Assembly: GCA_902528805.1 (NCBI GenBank)
Contig: CABZUC010000002.1
Coordinates: 1-64,000, forward strand
DNA length: 64,000 nucleotides
Origin: an uncultured Alphaproteobacteria bacterium
GTDB lineage: Bacteria > Pseudomonadota > Alphaproteobacteria > HIMB59
Direction of reading: 5' to 3'
Numbering within the stretch: position 1 is the first letter of the stretch; each line of letters begins with the position of its first letter. The position numbers were made by a program, and so were the translations under genes. The notes beneath the pieces were generated by a model. The model was not told where the DNA came from. It did not search any database and saw nothing but the letters and a program-made list of their open reading frames with translations. Shown piece after piece: positions 49,839 through 59,073 of this stretch.

Positions 49839-50807
49839 TTATTTTGTTTTTTTATAAATATCCATAAAGATTTCTCTTAAGTCCCATAAACGTAAATATT
49901 CAACATGCTTAAAAATTTGTTTCCAAGTTTCTCTTCTATATTTTTTTAAATACTTAGGCTTTCCGGCATCAAATAGTTGTACCCAGTTTCCTAAAATTCT
50001 TAAATTTCTTAATAAACTTACAAGATGAATGTTCTCTTTGAACTCTTTTAAATTTATTTTCTGTTTTTTTGCATAAATTCTCATCAATCTTTCTTCTGTA
50101 ATTTGTGAGTAAGACCTTCGTGCATCAAAAATTAATGATGCTATGTCTAAATGAGGATGATTGTAATGTAAGTCTTGATGATCAATGACATATAAGAGAC
50201 GCCTGAAGTAAATAAGATTTTCTAAGAAAAAGTCTCCATGTGTAAGAACTGGCTTATATTTTTGTTGTTTTTCGGTATTTTTCTTTAATGAAAATACAAT
50301 TAGTTTATTTAAATAAAAACCAATTTCAATTTTACGTTCATAATGTTGAATATATTTTCTAATTCCCCTGATGGCATCATTTAGTAAATTTGAGTGAGGT
50401 TTTGTTTTAATACCAGATATTTTTTTTTTAGTATTTTGTAAATTTATAATAGCTTGAGTTGCTAGAGGAAGTATTTGCTTCATGTAATTTTTTTTAAAAT
50501 ATCTTGCTGTATTAGTAGTTGGAAAATAGTCCATAATTACAAATTTATGACTACGGCTAAGATCTATAATACTAGGAGTATTTACTTTTTGTTTTATTAA
50601 TACCTCCGTGGCTTTTAAATATTTTTTAAAATCATTAGGTTTGTTTTGAAATGATAGTAATAAAAGTTTTTTATTTGCAGTTTTACAAAGTTTAAATACT
50701 TTATCTGAAGCATCAGACTCAAATTTAATAAAACCTCCAACTTTAATATTCTTACTTGAAAGATATTTTTTTATTTTTATTAAATTTATTTTATTTTCTG
50801 AAGCCAT
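49839..50807 (-). CDS. aminoglycoside-phosphotransferase-fold sugar kinase (AmgK-like)
   Basis: A 322-residue APH-fold protein. The catalytic loop is VLTHGDFFLENLIYF and the metal-binding strand VIDHQDLHYNHPHLDIASL, both as in this kinase family. It is lysine-rich and divergent from the best-known AmgK, so MurNAc/GlcNAc 1-kinase activity is supported mainly by the adjacent MurU-like gene. The N-terminus overlaps tsaE by 22 bases. If active it would recover cell-wall amino sugars. Confidence 0.72.
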   Translation of the reverse strand: MASENKINLIKIKKYLSSKNIKVGGFIKFESDASDKVFKLCKTANKKLLLLSFQNKPNDFKKYLKATEVLIKQKVNTPSIIDLSRSHKFVIMDYFPTTNTARYFKKNYMKQILPLATQAIINLQNTKKKISGIKTKPHSNLLNDAIRGIRKYIQHYERKIEIGFYLNKLIVFSLKKNTEKQQKYKPVLTHGDFFLENLIYFRRLLYVIDHQDLHYNHPHLDIASLIFDARRSYSQITEERLMRIYAKKQKINLKEFKENIHLVSLLRNLRILGNWVQLFDAGKPKYLKKYRRETWKQIFKHVEYLRLWDLREIFMDIYKKTK

Positions 50808-51235
50808 TTGTTGTTATGAGATTGAATTTTAATTTCTCTAATTTTATTTTTCAAATCAATTTTGATAAATAAGGCCTCGTCGAAATATTTATTTTTTAAA
50901 GCTTCTAGAGGCCACTCAATAAAAATACAATTATTCAAAAGATATTCATCAATATCTATTGGTGAATTATCAACTTGATAAAAATCAAAATGTACAACAT
51001 CATATTTTTTAAAATTATATATGTGCTCTCGTTGGTAAGTTGGGCTTCCTTGAAAAAATAGTTTTTTATTCTCAAGTTTTGCAATACCTTCTAGTAGATA
51101 TCTAATAAGAGTTGTTTTGCCTGATCCTGCCTCTCCTTCGAAAAAAAATAATTGATGCGCAGAAATAGATTTAATTAATTTTTTTACAATTTCATCAAGT
51201 TGTTTCTCTTGAGAGATAGAAAAATTTAAACTCAA
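50786..51235 (-). CDS. tsaE: tRNA threonylcarbamoyladenosine biosynthesis ATPase
   Basis: TsaE is the P-loop ATPase of the TsaBDE complex that installs t6A37 on ANN-decoding tRNAs. The Walker A motif is GEAGSGKTTL at about 34-43, and VVHFDFYQVD and IFIEWPLEAL are the family's Walker B-like and W-P motifs. The start is a TTG immediately after the metK stop codon, with no spacer. The 149 residues match the family size. Confidence 0.9.
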   Translation of the reverse strand: MSLNFSISQEKQLDEIVKKLIKSISAHQLFFFEGEAGSGKTTLIRYLLEGIAKLENKKLFFQGSPTYQREHIYNFKKYDVVHFDFYQVDNSPIDIDEYLLNNCIFIEWPLEALKNKYFDEALFIKIDLKNKIREIKIQSHNNKWLQKIK

Positions 51236-52408
51236 CTAAGCAAGTGATTTAAAATCAGAGACTAAATCTAAACCCTCCCATGAAAAAGCTCCTGTAGAGC
51301 TATCATGAGTTCTGCCAAAATGACCATATGCTGCTGTTTGTTCGTAAATTGGTTTATTTAACTTCAGTTTCTCTCTGATTCCTCTTGGCGATAAGTTCAT
51401 AATCTCTGGTATTGCAGCCTCAATTTTGGCTTCATCTATTTTATTTGTGCCTTGCGTGTTAACATAAATTGACAAAGGCTTAGCCACTCCAATTGCGTAT
51501 GACAATTGAATTGTGCATTGATCGCACAAACCTGCGGCAACAATATTTTTTGCAAGATATCTAGATGCATATGCAGCAGAGCGGTCTACCTTTGTTGGGT
51601 CTTTCCCAGAAAAAGCCCCTCCACCGTGTGGAGCCGCGCCTCCATATGTATCAACGATGATTTTTCTTCCAGTAAGTCCTGTATCTCCATCTGGTCCACC
51701 AATAACAAAGTTACCTGTTGGATTTACATAATATTCGCTATCGTCTAAGTTTTTTAATAGCTCTTCTGGGATAGAATCTTTTAAAGCTGGATTTACAATT
51801 TCTTTGACATCACTAGGAGAGAGTCCGTCAGCGTGCTGGGTTGATATAACTACAGATGTGACTGCATTTGGTTTACCATCAACGTACTTCAGAGTTACTT
51901 GGCTTTTTGAGTCAGGCTCTAATCCTTTTAAACTTCCGTCTTTTCTTCCTTGAGCCATTAACTCCAAAATCTTATGAGAATAAAAAATAGGTGCTGGCAT
52001 CAATTCAGTTGTTTCATTACACGCATAACCAAACATGATTCCTTGGTCACCTGCCCCTTCATCTTTATCAGAGGATGAGTCTACACCCATGGCTATGTCA
52101 GCAGATTGTCCATGAAGAAGATATTGTATATCTGCTGTTTTCCAATGAAAGCCATCTTGCTCATAACCTATATCTTTGATGCAATCTCTTACTTTTGAAA
52201 TAATTTCTTCCTTATCTTCTTGCACAGGTCCTCTTACTTCACCTGATAAAACAACTTTATTAGTTGTAGTTAATGTTTCACATGCAACCCTAGCAAAGGG
52301 GTCCTTTGCTATAAAATGATCAACTACAGCATCTGAAATTCGATCTGATACCTTATCTGGATGTCCCTCTGACACTGACTCAGAAGTAAAAATATAATCT
52401 TTTCTCAT
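51236..52408 (-). CDS. metK: S-adenosylmethionine synthetase
   Basis: MetK makes SAM from methionine and ATP. The 390 residues show [45 protein letters not shown] and the P-loop-like [19 protein letters not shown], all in place. It lies two bases after ahcY and abuts tsaE, so SAM synthesis, SAH removal and adenosine salvage are on one transcript. No SAM riboswitch leader is visible inside this compact unit. Confidence 0.97.
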   Translation of the reverse strand: MRKDYIFTSESVSEGHPDKVSDRISDAVVDHFIAKDPFARVACETLTTTNKVVLSGEVRGPVQEDKEEIISKVRDCIKDIGYEQDGFHWKTADIQYLLHGQSADIAMGVDSSSDKDEGAGDQGIMFGYACNETTELMPAPIFYSHKILELMAQGRKDGSLKGLEPDSKSQVTLKYVDGKPNAVTSVVISTQHADGLSPSDVKEIVNPALKDSIPEELLKNLDDSEYYVNPTGNFVIGGPDGDTGLTGRKIIVDTYGGAAPHGGGAFSGKDPTKVDRSAAYASRYLAKNIVAAGLCDQCTIQLSYAIGVAKPLSIYVNTQGTNKIDEAKIEAAIPEIMNLSPRGIREKLKLNKPIYEQTAAYGHFGRTHDSSTGAFSWEGLDLVSDFKSLA

Positions 52409-52410
52409 AA

Positions 52411-53691
52411 CTAGTACCTATATGTGTCTTTCTTAAATGGGCCTTGCTGTTCAACACCTAAATAATCGCTTTGGTCTTTGGACATTTCAGTTAGTTTAGC
52501 TCCAACTTTTTGTAGATGGAACATAGCTACCATTTCATCCAGTTTTTTAGGCAGAACATAGACTTTATTTTCATAGTTTTTATAGTTTTCCCATATTTCT
52601 ATCTGGGCTAAAACCTGATTAGAAAAGGATGCGCTCATCACAAAACTTGGATGACCAGTTGCATTTCCTAAATTTACCAATCTTCCCTTTGAGAGAATAA
52701 TTAATTTTTTTCCATCCGGAAAAGTTACTTGATCGACCTGTGGTTTGATCTCTTCCCATTTGTAATTTTGTAAATCATCTATTTGAATTTCATTATCAAA
52801 GTGACCAATATTACAAACTATGGCACGATCTTTCATTTCTCTCATATGATCTTGCGTAATAATATCTTTGTTGCCAGTAGCAGTTACGAATATATCTGCA
52901 TACTTACAAGCATCATCCATGGTTACAACTTCATAACCTTCCATTGCGGCTTGAAGAGCACATATAGGATCAACTTCCGTTACTTGAACTCTAGCACCTG
53001 CTCCCCTAAGTGATGCTGCGCTGCCTTTTCCAACATCTCCAAAACCTGCCACGACTGCGACTTTTCCAGCCATCATGACATCAGTTCCTCTACGAATACC
53101 GTCAACTAAACTTTCCTTACAACCATATAAATTATCAAATTTACTTTTTGTAACTGAGTCATTAACGTTAATGGCAGGCACTTGCAATGTTCCTTTAGAT
53201 GCCATTTGTTCTAAACGAAGAACGCCCGTGGTTGTCTCCTCGGAGAGACCTCTGACGTTTTTCAAAAGCTCGGGATATTTTTCATGCATACGCAGTGTTA
53301 AGTCTCCACCATCATCTAAAATCATATTGGGCTCCCAACCATCGGCCTCGATAGTCTGGTCGATGCACCACCAAAATTCCTCTTCATTCATGCCCTTCCA
53401 AGCAAAAACAGGTGTGCCGCTTTCAGCAACTGCTGCAGCAGCATGATCTTGGGTTGAATAAATATTACAAGAGCTCCATCGACATTTAGCACCAAGGGCG
53501 ACCAATGTCTCAATTAAAACTGCAGTTTGAATGGTCATATGGAGACACCCCATAATGTTAGCACCAGCTAAAGGTTTTGACTCCCCATATTGCTCACGAA
53601 TAGCCATTAATCCTGGCATTTCAGTCTCTGCTATTTCAATTTCTTGTCTACCAAATGTGCTTTGAGATATATCTTTTACTTTGTAATCCAC
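52411..53691 (-). CDS. ahcY: adenosylhomocysteinase
   Basis: AhcY hydrolyses S-adenosylhomocysteine to adenosine and homocysteine with bound NAD. The 426 residues contain [42 protein letters not shown] (NAD fold), [13 protein letters not shown] and [14 protein letters not shown], and end KKDTYRY as in most family members. A GGGGG-rich Shine-Dalgarno site precedes the ATG. It lacks the extra internal loop that makes many alphaproteobacterial homologues about 40 residues longer. Adenosine kinase lies upstream and metK follows directly. Confidence 0.96.
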   Translation of the reverse strand: MDYKVKDISQSTFGRQEIEIAETEMPGLMAIREQYGESKPLAGANIMGCLHMTIQTAVLIETLVALGAKCRWSSCNIYSTQDHAAAAVAESGTPVFAWKGMNEEEFWWCIDQTIEADGWEPNMILDDGGDLTLRMHEKYPELLKNVRGLSEETTTGVLRLEQMASKGTLQVPAINVNDSVTKSKFDNLYGCKESLVDGIRRGTDVMMAGKVAVVAGFGDVGKGSAASLRGAGARVQVTEVDPICALQAAMEGYEVVTMDDACKYADIFVTATGNKDIITQDHMREMKDRAIVCNIGHFDNEIQIDDLQNYKWEEIKPQVDQVTFPDGKKLIILSKGRLVNLGNATGHPSFVMSASFSNQVLAQIEIWENYKNYENKVYVLPKKLDEMVAMFHLQKVGAKLTEMSKDQSDYLGVEQQGPFKKDTYRY

Positions 53692-53749
53692 TCTTTATCC
53701 CCCTTATTATTTTGATAATAAAACAAATTATTATATTTATATAGTTTTT

Positions 53750-54700
53750 TCATACTCTTTGTATCCTTGGTCCTAATTGTTGAATGACTTGAACAGCTTT
53801 TGCATTCCCATTTTCAAGAGACTCCTTGGCAGATTTTCCTTGAAGATAAAAATCTAAAAATCCAGCTGCAAAATTATCTCCAGCACCTGTTGTATCAACA
53901 ACATTTTTTACTTTGTCAACAGGTTGGTGGCTTACTTCATCCTTATGAAAGAAGTACGCTCCATCTGCTCCAGATGTCATAACAATTTTTTTATCGAAAT
54001 TTTGAAAAAATAAACTTATATCTGCCATAATGTCAGATTGAGAAAACATCTTTGCTTCATCAAAGTTACAAAATACTAAATCAATATTTTCAATGATAAA
54101 ATTTTCTAACTCCTCTCGATGCCTATCCACACAAAATGGATCTGAAAGAGATAGAGATGTTTCTATATTTTTTGATTTTGCCATATTTCCAATTTTTTGA
54201 AGTGTTTTTTTTGTTAGCTCATGATCCCACAAATAAGACTCCATATAAATATGATCAATGTCATTAAGAATTTCTTCGCTTATTTCCTCTGGTTGAAGTT
54301 GTGAACCAATTCCTATATGTGTTGCCATTGTCCTTTCTCCATCAGGAGAGACTAAAATATTACAGCAACCCGTTGGTAATTCATTTTCTTTTAGAGATCC
54401 CTTAAAAGGTATTTTTGCTTTTTTTAAATCTTGAATAAATGCATTTCCATACTCATCATCATTAACTTTTCCATAAAAGCTTGCTTCATGCGAACTATAA
54501 TTAAGTTCATGGATAGTATTACAAACTGAGCCACCTGAAGTAATTAAAGGATTTGCAAAATTTGATCTAATTTCTTGAATTTGAAACTCCTCAATTAATG
54601 TCATTGAACCTTTGGTTAACCTTAAATCATTTATGACATTATCTTGAACTTGGCATATGACATCTACCAGTGCTGTTCCGACTCCAAGAATTTTTTTCAC
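53750..54700 (-). CDS. adenosine kinase (PfkB family)
   Basis: A 316-residue ribokinase-fold enzyme. The N-terminus GVGTALVDVICQV and SGGSVCNTIHELNY bind the nucleoside, and DTTGAGDNFAAGFLDFYLQG holds the catalytic aspartate and anion hole. In alphaproteobacteria this type next to ahcY acts as adenosine kinase, converting the adenosine released from SAH to AMP, which pulls the hydrolase reaction forward. That role is supported here by the following ahcY-metK genes, 58 bases away. Confidence 0.85.
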   Translation of the reverse strand: MKKILGVGTALVDVICQVQDNVINDLRLTKGSMTLIEEFQIQEIRSNFANPLITSGGSVCNTIHELNYSSHEASFYGKVNDDEYGNAFIQDLKKAKIPFKGSLKENELPTGCCNILVSPDGERTMATHIGIGSQLQPEEISEEILNDIDHIYMESYLWDHELTKKTLQKIGNMAKSKNIETSLSLSDPFCVDRHREELENFIIENIDLVFCNFDEAKMFSQSDIMADISLFFQNFDKKIVMTSGADGAYFFHKDEVSHQPVDKVKNVVDTTGAGDNFAAGFLDFYLQGKSAKESLENGNAKAVQVIQQLGPRIQRV

Positions 54701-54977
54701 TCAATGAAAATAAGGGTTTTTGCTGAGAGATCTATCAAAAAATGTTTAACAAGTTATGAAAGTTGAACATATTTGTGGATGACTTATTTAGTTGAATGAG
54801 ACGAATCATCTAAAAAATTTTGAGAATTAAGACTAATCTTTGCTTATAAAATACTATACATATTCGCTCTTAAGAAAAATTTGATAAAAACCTGTGAATA
54901 TTTTAAAAATATTTGTTAATTGAATCTTTAATTTCCAATTGAATTTATTGGGTTTTCAGAATTAAATACAAAATAAA
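54701..54977. other. AT-rich divergent intergenic region upstream of nrdA
   Basis: This stretch between adenosine kinase (minus) and the nrdA promoter has no open frame worth calling on either strand. It holds an imperfect AT palindrome around AATATTTTAAAAATATT and a one-mismatch DnaA-box-like TGTGGATGA at 54774-54782. It must carry the promoter of the adenosine kinase operon. I could not fix its position. Confidence 0.4.
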
Positions 54978-55007
54978 TTGACTATGTTTGTCTATAGATT
55001 GTATAGT
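54978..55007 (+). promoter_or_regulatory. sigma-70-type promoter for nrdAB
   Basis: TTGACT at 54978-54983 and TATAGT at 55002-55007, 18 bases apart, form a good housekeeping promoter about 65 bases before the chosen nrdA start. The two NrdR-like boxes overlap its spacer and -10 and its transcription start region, a layout consistent with repression. Confidence 0.6.
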
Positions 55008-55036
55008 CACTAGGCAATAAACACTACATCTAGTGA
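54989..55036 (+). promoter_or_regulatory. paired NrdR-type operator boxes
   Basis: ACACTACATCTAGTGA (55021-55036) fits the NrdR box with its CACTA...TAGTG palindrome. A weaker copy, TGTCTATAGATTGTAT (54989-55004), begins exactly 32 bases earlier, leaving a 16-base gap, the three-helical-turn spacing known for NrdR box pairs. They overlap the promoter. NrdR is the ATP/dATP-sensing repressor of ribonucleotide reductase genes; its gene is not in the window. Confidence 0.6.
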
Positions 55037-55071
55037 TTATTCAAAAAAGTATACAAAACTTGGTAGGAAGT

Positions 55072-57810
55072 ATGGAAACAAATAGCGCGGAAACATTAGA
55101 AAATTCAACAAAAAACACAGTAATTAACAAGCAAAACGAAGAAATAAACTTGTTGAGTTTGAGTGTAGTCAGAAGAGATGGATCCATAACGCCCTTCAAG
55201 TCTGACAAAATTGCAAATGCTATTAGAAAAGCTTTTTTAGCTCAAACTGATCTTAGAGATAGTAAGCAGATTGACAAAAGTGTTTCTGAACTCACTGAAA
55301 CTGTCACAGCGGCTCTAACAAGACGAATTGCTAACGGTGATATGATACACATCGAGGATATCCAAGATCAGGTTGAATTAGCGTTAATGAGAGGAGAGCA
55401 CCATAAAGTTGCTCGTGCTTATGTTCTTTACAGAGAGCAGAGAGCTAATCAACGTTATAAAACAGCTCAACTTAATGAACAAATAGGTGCCAAAGTCTCA
55501 ACAATGGCTGTTACCAAAAGAGATGGTAACAAAGAAGATATTTCTTTGGAGAAAATTACAAACCGTATTTCAATTTTATCCAATGGCTTGGAAATTGACC
55601 CAATTACAATTGCTCAAAAAGCTATTCAGGGTCTTTACGATGGTATTACAACAAATGAAATAGACACTTACTTGGCAGAAACAGCTGCTGCACTAACAGT
55701 TGAGCATCCTGATTACTCTTATTTAGCAGGCAGAATTAAAGCTAATGCTCTCCATAAAGAAACACCAGGATTTATTATTGCAACTAAAAATCTTTATGAA
55801 GATGGTTTGTTACGTGATGAATATTATGAAAAGGTAAAAGCTAATGCAAAAGAAATAGAAAAAATTATTGATTACGATCGAGATTATTATTTTGATTATT
55901 TTGCGCTGACAACTTTGTTCAGAGCTTATCTTCTTCAATCAAATAATAAAACTGCTGAAAGACCTCAGGATTTGTGGATGAGAGTTGCTCTATGTGTATC
56001 AGGAGATAAGTTCGATTTTTATCAGGTTAAAAAAACCTATGATAGTTTATCTCAAGGTTTCTACACACATGCAACGCCTACTCTTTTCAATAGTGGATTA
56101 AAAATGCAACAGCTATCATCTTGTTTTTTGATTGGAATGGAAGATGACTCTATTGAAGGGATTTTTAATACAGTGAAGGACTGTGCTTTGATTTCTAAAA
56201 CTGCAGGTGGTATCGGCCTTCACGCCCATAACATTAGAGGTGGCGGAAGTCGTATTAAATCAACAAACGGTAAATCTAATGGACTAATTCCATTTCTTAA
56301 AATTTTTAACGAAACCGCAAGATCTGTTGACCAAGGTGGGGGCAAGAGAAAGGGCTCATTTGCAGTCTATTTAGAGCCATGGCATGCTGATATTGAGTCG
56401 TTTTTAGAGCTTAGAAAAAACACAGGCGCTGAAGAATTCAGAGCCAGAGATTTATTTTATGCTCTTTGGATACCAGATTTATTTATGGAGAGAGTTGAAG
56501 AGGATGCTGATTGGACATTAATGAGTGAACATGAATGTCCTGGATTATCTGACACTTATGGGAAAGAATTTTTAGAACTATACACCAAATACGAAAATGA
56601 AATGCCTGATCTTAGAAGAATTAAGGCAAGAGCCTTGATGTCAAAGATCATTGAAGCACAAATTGAAACTGGTCAGCCTTATATGCTTTACAAAGATGCT
56701 GTAAATAAAAAATCTAATCAAAAGAATATTGGGGTAATTAAATCATCTAATCTATGTGCTGAAATTGTCGAATACTCTGAAAAAGATGAAACAGCTGTTT
56801 GTAACCTAGCGTCAATCGCCTTACCAAAATTTGTTACAGATGAAAGTAAATTTGATTACCAAAACTTATACCAAGTTGCGAAACTAGCTACAAAAAACTT
56901 GGATCAAGTTATTGATATAAACTTTTATCCTACAGATAAAACAGAAAACTCGAATAGTCGTCATCGACCAATTGGCCTTGGCATACAAGGTCTAGCTGAT
57001 GTTTATTTCAAAATGAATATTGCGTATGACTCTGTTCAAGCACAAATTATTAATAAACAAATATTTGAAACAGTCTACTTTGGCGCCTTAGAGGCATCAA
57101 TGGAGCTTGCAACTGACAAAGGACCCTATTCTACTTTTAAGGGCTCACCACTTTCTGAGGGACAATTTCAATTTGATCTATGGGGCGTTAAACCATCAAG
57201 TATGTGGGACTGGAAAGGCCTAATGGAGAAGATTCAAAAACATGGGGTACGTAATTCCTTGACAACAGCATGTATGCCTACAGCTTCAACTGGTATCATT
57301 TTGGGGAATACAGAAACCTTCCAAGTGCAAACATCAAATATTTATAAACGACAAACTCTCTCTGGTGAATTTTTATTAGTAAATCGTCACCTTGTAAAAG
57401 AGTTGATGAAAAGGAACCTTTGGAGTAAAGAATTACGCGATCAAATTATATTAGAAAATGGCTCTGTTCAGAATATTGAGGGATTTCCCGAAGACCTAAA
57501 AGATGTTTACAAAACTGTTTGGGAAACATCTCAAAAAACAGTCATTGATATGGCAGCGGACAGAGCGCCATTTATCGATCAAACCCAATCCATGAACTTA
57601 TGGTTGGCAACCCCTACTTTTGGAAAAGTAAACTCTATGCATATGTATGCATGGAAAAAAGGCTTGAAAACAGGCATGTATTACCTGAGAAGCCGGTCAG
57701 CTGTAGACGCAGTTAAAGTAACCGTGTCCTCAGAAAAGAAAGCAAAAGAGTCTTATGTTAAAGAGGCGCAATCTAATGAACCAGAAGATTGCGTAACATG
57801 TAGTGCGTAA
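55072..57810 (+). CDS. nrdA: ribonucleoside-diphosphate reductase class Ia, alpha subunit
   Basis: NrdA holds the active site that reduces ribonucleotides. A GTG at 55033 is in frame but sits inside an operator box, whereas the ATG at 55072 follows AGGAAG at good spacing, so 55072 is used (912 residues). An ATP-cone (VVRRDGSITPFKSDKI) opens the protein and a second cone-like stretch (VTKRDGNKEDISLEKI) follows. Catalytic segments include QQLSSCFLIGMEDD, NLCAEIVEYS with CNLASI, and TACMPTASTGIILGNTE. The shuttle cysteines are at the very end (CVTCSA). nrdB follows by 33 bases. Confidence 0.95.
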   Translation: METNSAETLENSTKNTVINKQNEEINLLSLSVVRRDGSITPFKSDKIANAIRKAFLAQTDLRDSKQIDKSVSELTETVTAALTRRIANGDMIHIEDIQDQVELALMRGEHHKVARAYVLYREQRANQRYKTAQLNEQIGAKVSTMAVTKRDGNKEDISLEKITNRISILSNGLEIDPITIAQKAIQGLYDGITTNEIDTYLAETAAALTVEHPDYSYLAGRIKANALHKETPGFIIATKNLYEDGLLRDEYYEKVKANAKEIEKIIDYDRDYYFDYFALTTLFRAYLLQSNNKTAERPQDLWMRVALCVSGDKFDFYQVKKTYDSLSQGFYTHATPTLFNSGLKMQQLSSCFLIGMEDDSIEGIFNTVKDCALISKTAGGIGLHAHNIRGGGSRIKSTNGKSNGLIPFLKIFNETARSVDQGGGKRKGSFAVYLEPWHADIESFLELRKNTGAEEFRARDLFYALWIPDLFMERVEEDADWTLMSEHECPGLSDTYGKEFLELYTKYENEMPDLRRIKARALMSKIIEAQIETGQPYMLYKDAVNKKSNQKNIGVIKSSNLCAEIVEYSEKDETAVCNLASIALPKFVTDESKFDYQNLYQVAKLATKNLDQVIDINFYPTDKTENSNSRHRPIGLGIQGLADVYFKMNIAYDSVQAQIINKQIFETVYFGALEASMELATDKGPYSTFKGSPLSEGQFQFDLWGVKPSSMWDWKGLMEKIQKHGVRNSLTTACMPTASTGIILGNTETFQVQTSNIYKRQTLSGEFLLVNRHLVKELMKRNLWSKELRDQIILENGSVQNIEGFPEDLKDVYKTVWETSQKTVIDMAADRAPFIDQTQSMNLWLATPTFGKVNSMHMYAWKKGLKTGMYYLRSRSAVDAVKVTVSSEKKAKESYVKEAQSNEPEDCVTCSA

Positions 57811-57843
57811 GATGTTTTATCAATTTATTTTAAGGAGCAAGTC

Positions 57844-58833
57844 ATGATATCTAAAGGATGCAAATCAATTTTCCCTATTCAACATCAAGAAATTTTCGAT
57901 CGTTATAAACAACATGTACAAGCGTTTTGGACACCTGAAGAAGTTTCACTCCAAGATGATTTAAGAGATCTAAAAACACTCGGCGAGGGAGAAATACACT
58001 TTATTAAACATGTGCTTGCGTTTTTTGCTAATTCAGAGGCAATGATAAACGAGAATCTAGCATCAAGATTTTATAATGAAATTTTAATTCCTGAGTCTCG
58101 ATTATTTATTACTATGCAGATGCTAAATGAGTCTATTCATGCTGAAATGTATGGTTTACAAATAGAAGCCTACGTCGAGGACCCATCAGAAAAAGATAAG
58201 TTGTTCTCTGCAATTCAAAATGTTCCCTGTATTAATAAAAAAGCACAGTGGGTTTCAAAATGGCTTAATGGAAATCAAAATTTACTTATGCGATTAATAG
58301 CTTTTGGTTTGGTTGAGGGATTATTTTTTGCAGGATCTTTTTGCGCCATTTATTACTTTAGAAAAAGAGGTCTGCTCCCAGGCCTAGCACTTTCTAATGA
58401 TTGGATTGCAAGAGATGAAGGAATGCATTTTAGTTTCTCTGCTTTAATGTTTAAAACATTGAGTGAAAAGTTTAATAAGGGAACCTTGTCAGATGAAGAT
58501 ATTAAATCAATGGATTTAATACCAGGTGCTGTGACTCAATCAGAGTTTGAGGAAATTGTTAGAGAAGCAGTTGAGTTTGAAAAAGAATTTGTCACTGATG
58601 CACTACCCGTTGATCTTATTGGCATGAACAAGGAAATGATGTGTATGTATATCGAAGCAGTATCAGATCGTATAGCTGATCTTTTTGGATTTGATAGAGT
58701 ATTTAATACAGAAAATCCATTTGACTTTATGAGGGCTCTGGATGTTCAAAATGTGACTAACTTTTTTGAAAAAAGGGTTTCTGAATATCAACGCCCAACA
58801 GATCGCTCCTTGTCATTTGACGAGTCTTTCTAA
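57844..58833 (+). CDS. nrdB: ribonucleoside-diphosphate reductase class Ia, beta subunit
   Basis: NrdB provides the diiron-tyrosyl radical. The 329-residue chain resembles the eukaryote-like R2 branch. MINENLASRF, QMLNESIHAEMYGL with ligands E96 and H99 and the radical tyrosine Y103, VEGLFFAGSFCAIYYF, and NDWIARDEGMHFSF with the last glutamate and histidine ligands are all present. The ATG has AAGGAG eight bases upstream. The C-terminal tail ending DRSLSFDESF is the docking peptide for NrdA. Confidence 0.95.
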   Translation: MISKGCKSIFPIQHQEIFDRYKQHVQAFWTPEEVSLQDDLRDLKTLGEGEIHFIKHVLAFFANSEAMINENLASRFYNEILIPESRLFITMQMLNESIHAEMYGLQIEAYVEDPSEKDKLFSAIQNVPCINKKAQWVSKWLNGNQNLLMRLIAFGLVEGLFFAGSFCAIYYFRKRGLLPGLALSNDWIARDEGMHFSFSALMFKTLSEKFNKGTLSDEDIKSMDLIPGAVTQSEFEEIVREAVEFEKEFVTDALPVDLIGMNKEMMCMYIEAVSDRIADLFGFDRVFNTENPFDFMRALDVQNVTNFFEKRVSEYQRPTDRSLSFDESF

Positions 58834-59073
58834 GTGGAAGTAAAGATATATAGCAAAGATAATTGTGTTTTTTGCACTATGGCTAAGTCAGCCTTGGCAA
58901 CTCATGACCCAGAAATATTGATGTTAAATCAAGATTATAGTAGAGAACAATTTTTCGAAATATTTCCAACTGCTAAGACTTTCCCACAAATAATTATCAA
59001 TGGTGAAAAAATTGGTGGATACCATGAATTAGAAAGATGGATGGCCTTTAATAAGCCCGATGATGATTTCTAA
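58834..59073 (+). CDS. glutaredoxin, probable reductant of ribonucleotide reductase
   Basis: A 79-residue glutaredoxin-like protein with the redox pair C11-V-F-C14 in YSKDNCVFCTMAK, the cis-proline segment KTFPQIIING and the glycine pair in KIGGYHELERWM. It starts with GTG immediately after the nrdB stop, so it is co-translated with the reductase and probably supplies its electrons. Its 3' end overlaps the convergent polA by four bases. C-V-F-C differs from the common C-P-Y-C. NrdH-like or GrxC-like behaviour cannot be told from sequence. Confidence 0.87.
   Translation: MEVKIYSKDNCVFCTMAKSALATHDPEILMLNQDYSREQFFEIFPTAKTFPQIIINGEKIGGYHELERWMAFNKPDDDF

Noticed and set aside
54774-54782. DnaA-box-like TGTGGATGA upstream of nrdA
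   Set aside because: One mismatch, single copy and AT-rich background; not distinguishable from chance.
54901-54960. CtrA-like TTAA...TTAA site
   Set aside because: The spacing is eight bases instead of seven and the region is so AT-rich that such pairs are expected by chance.
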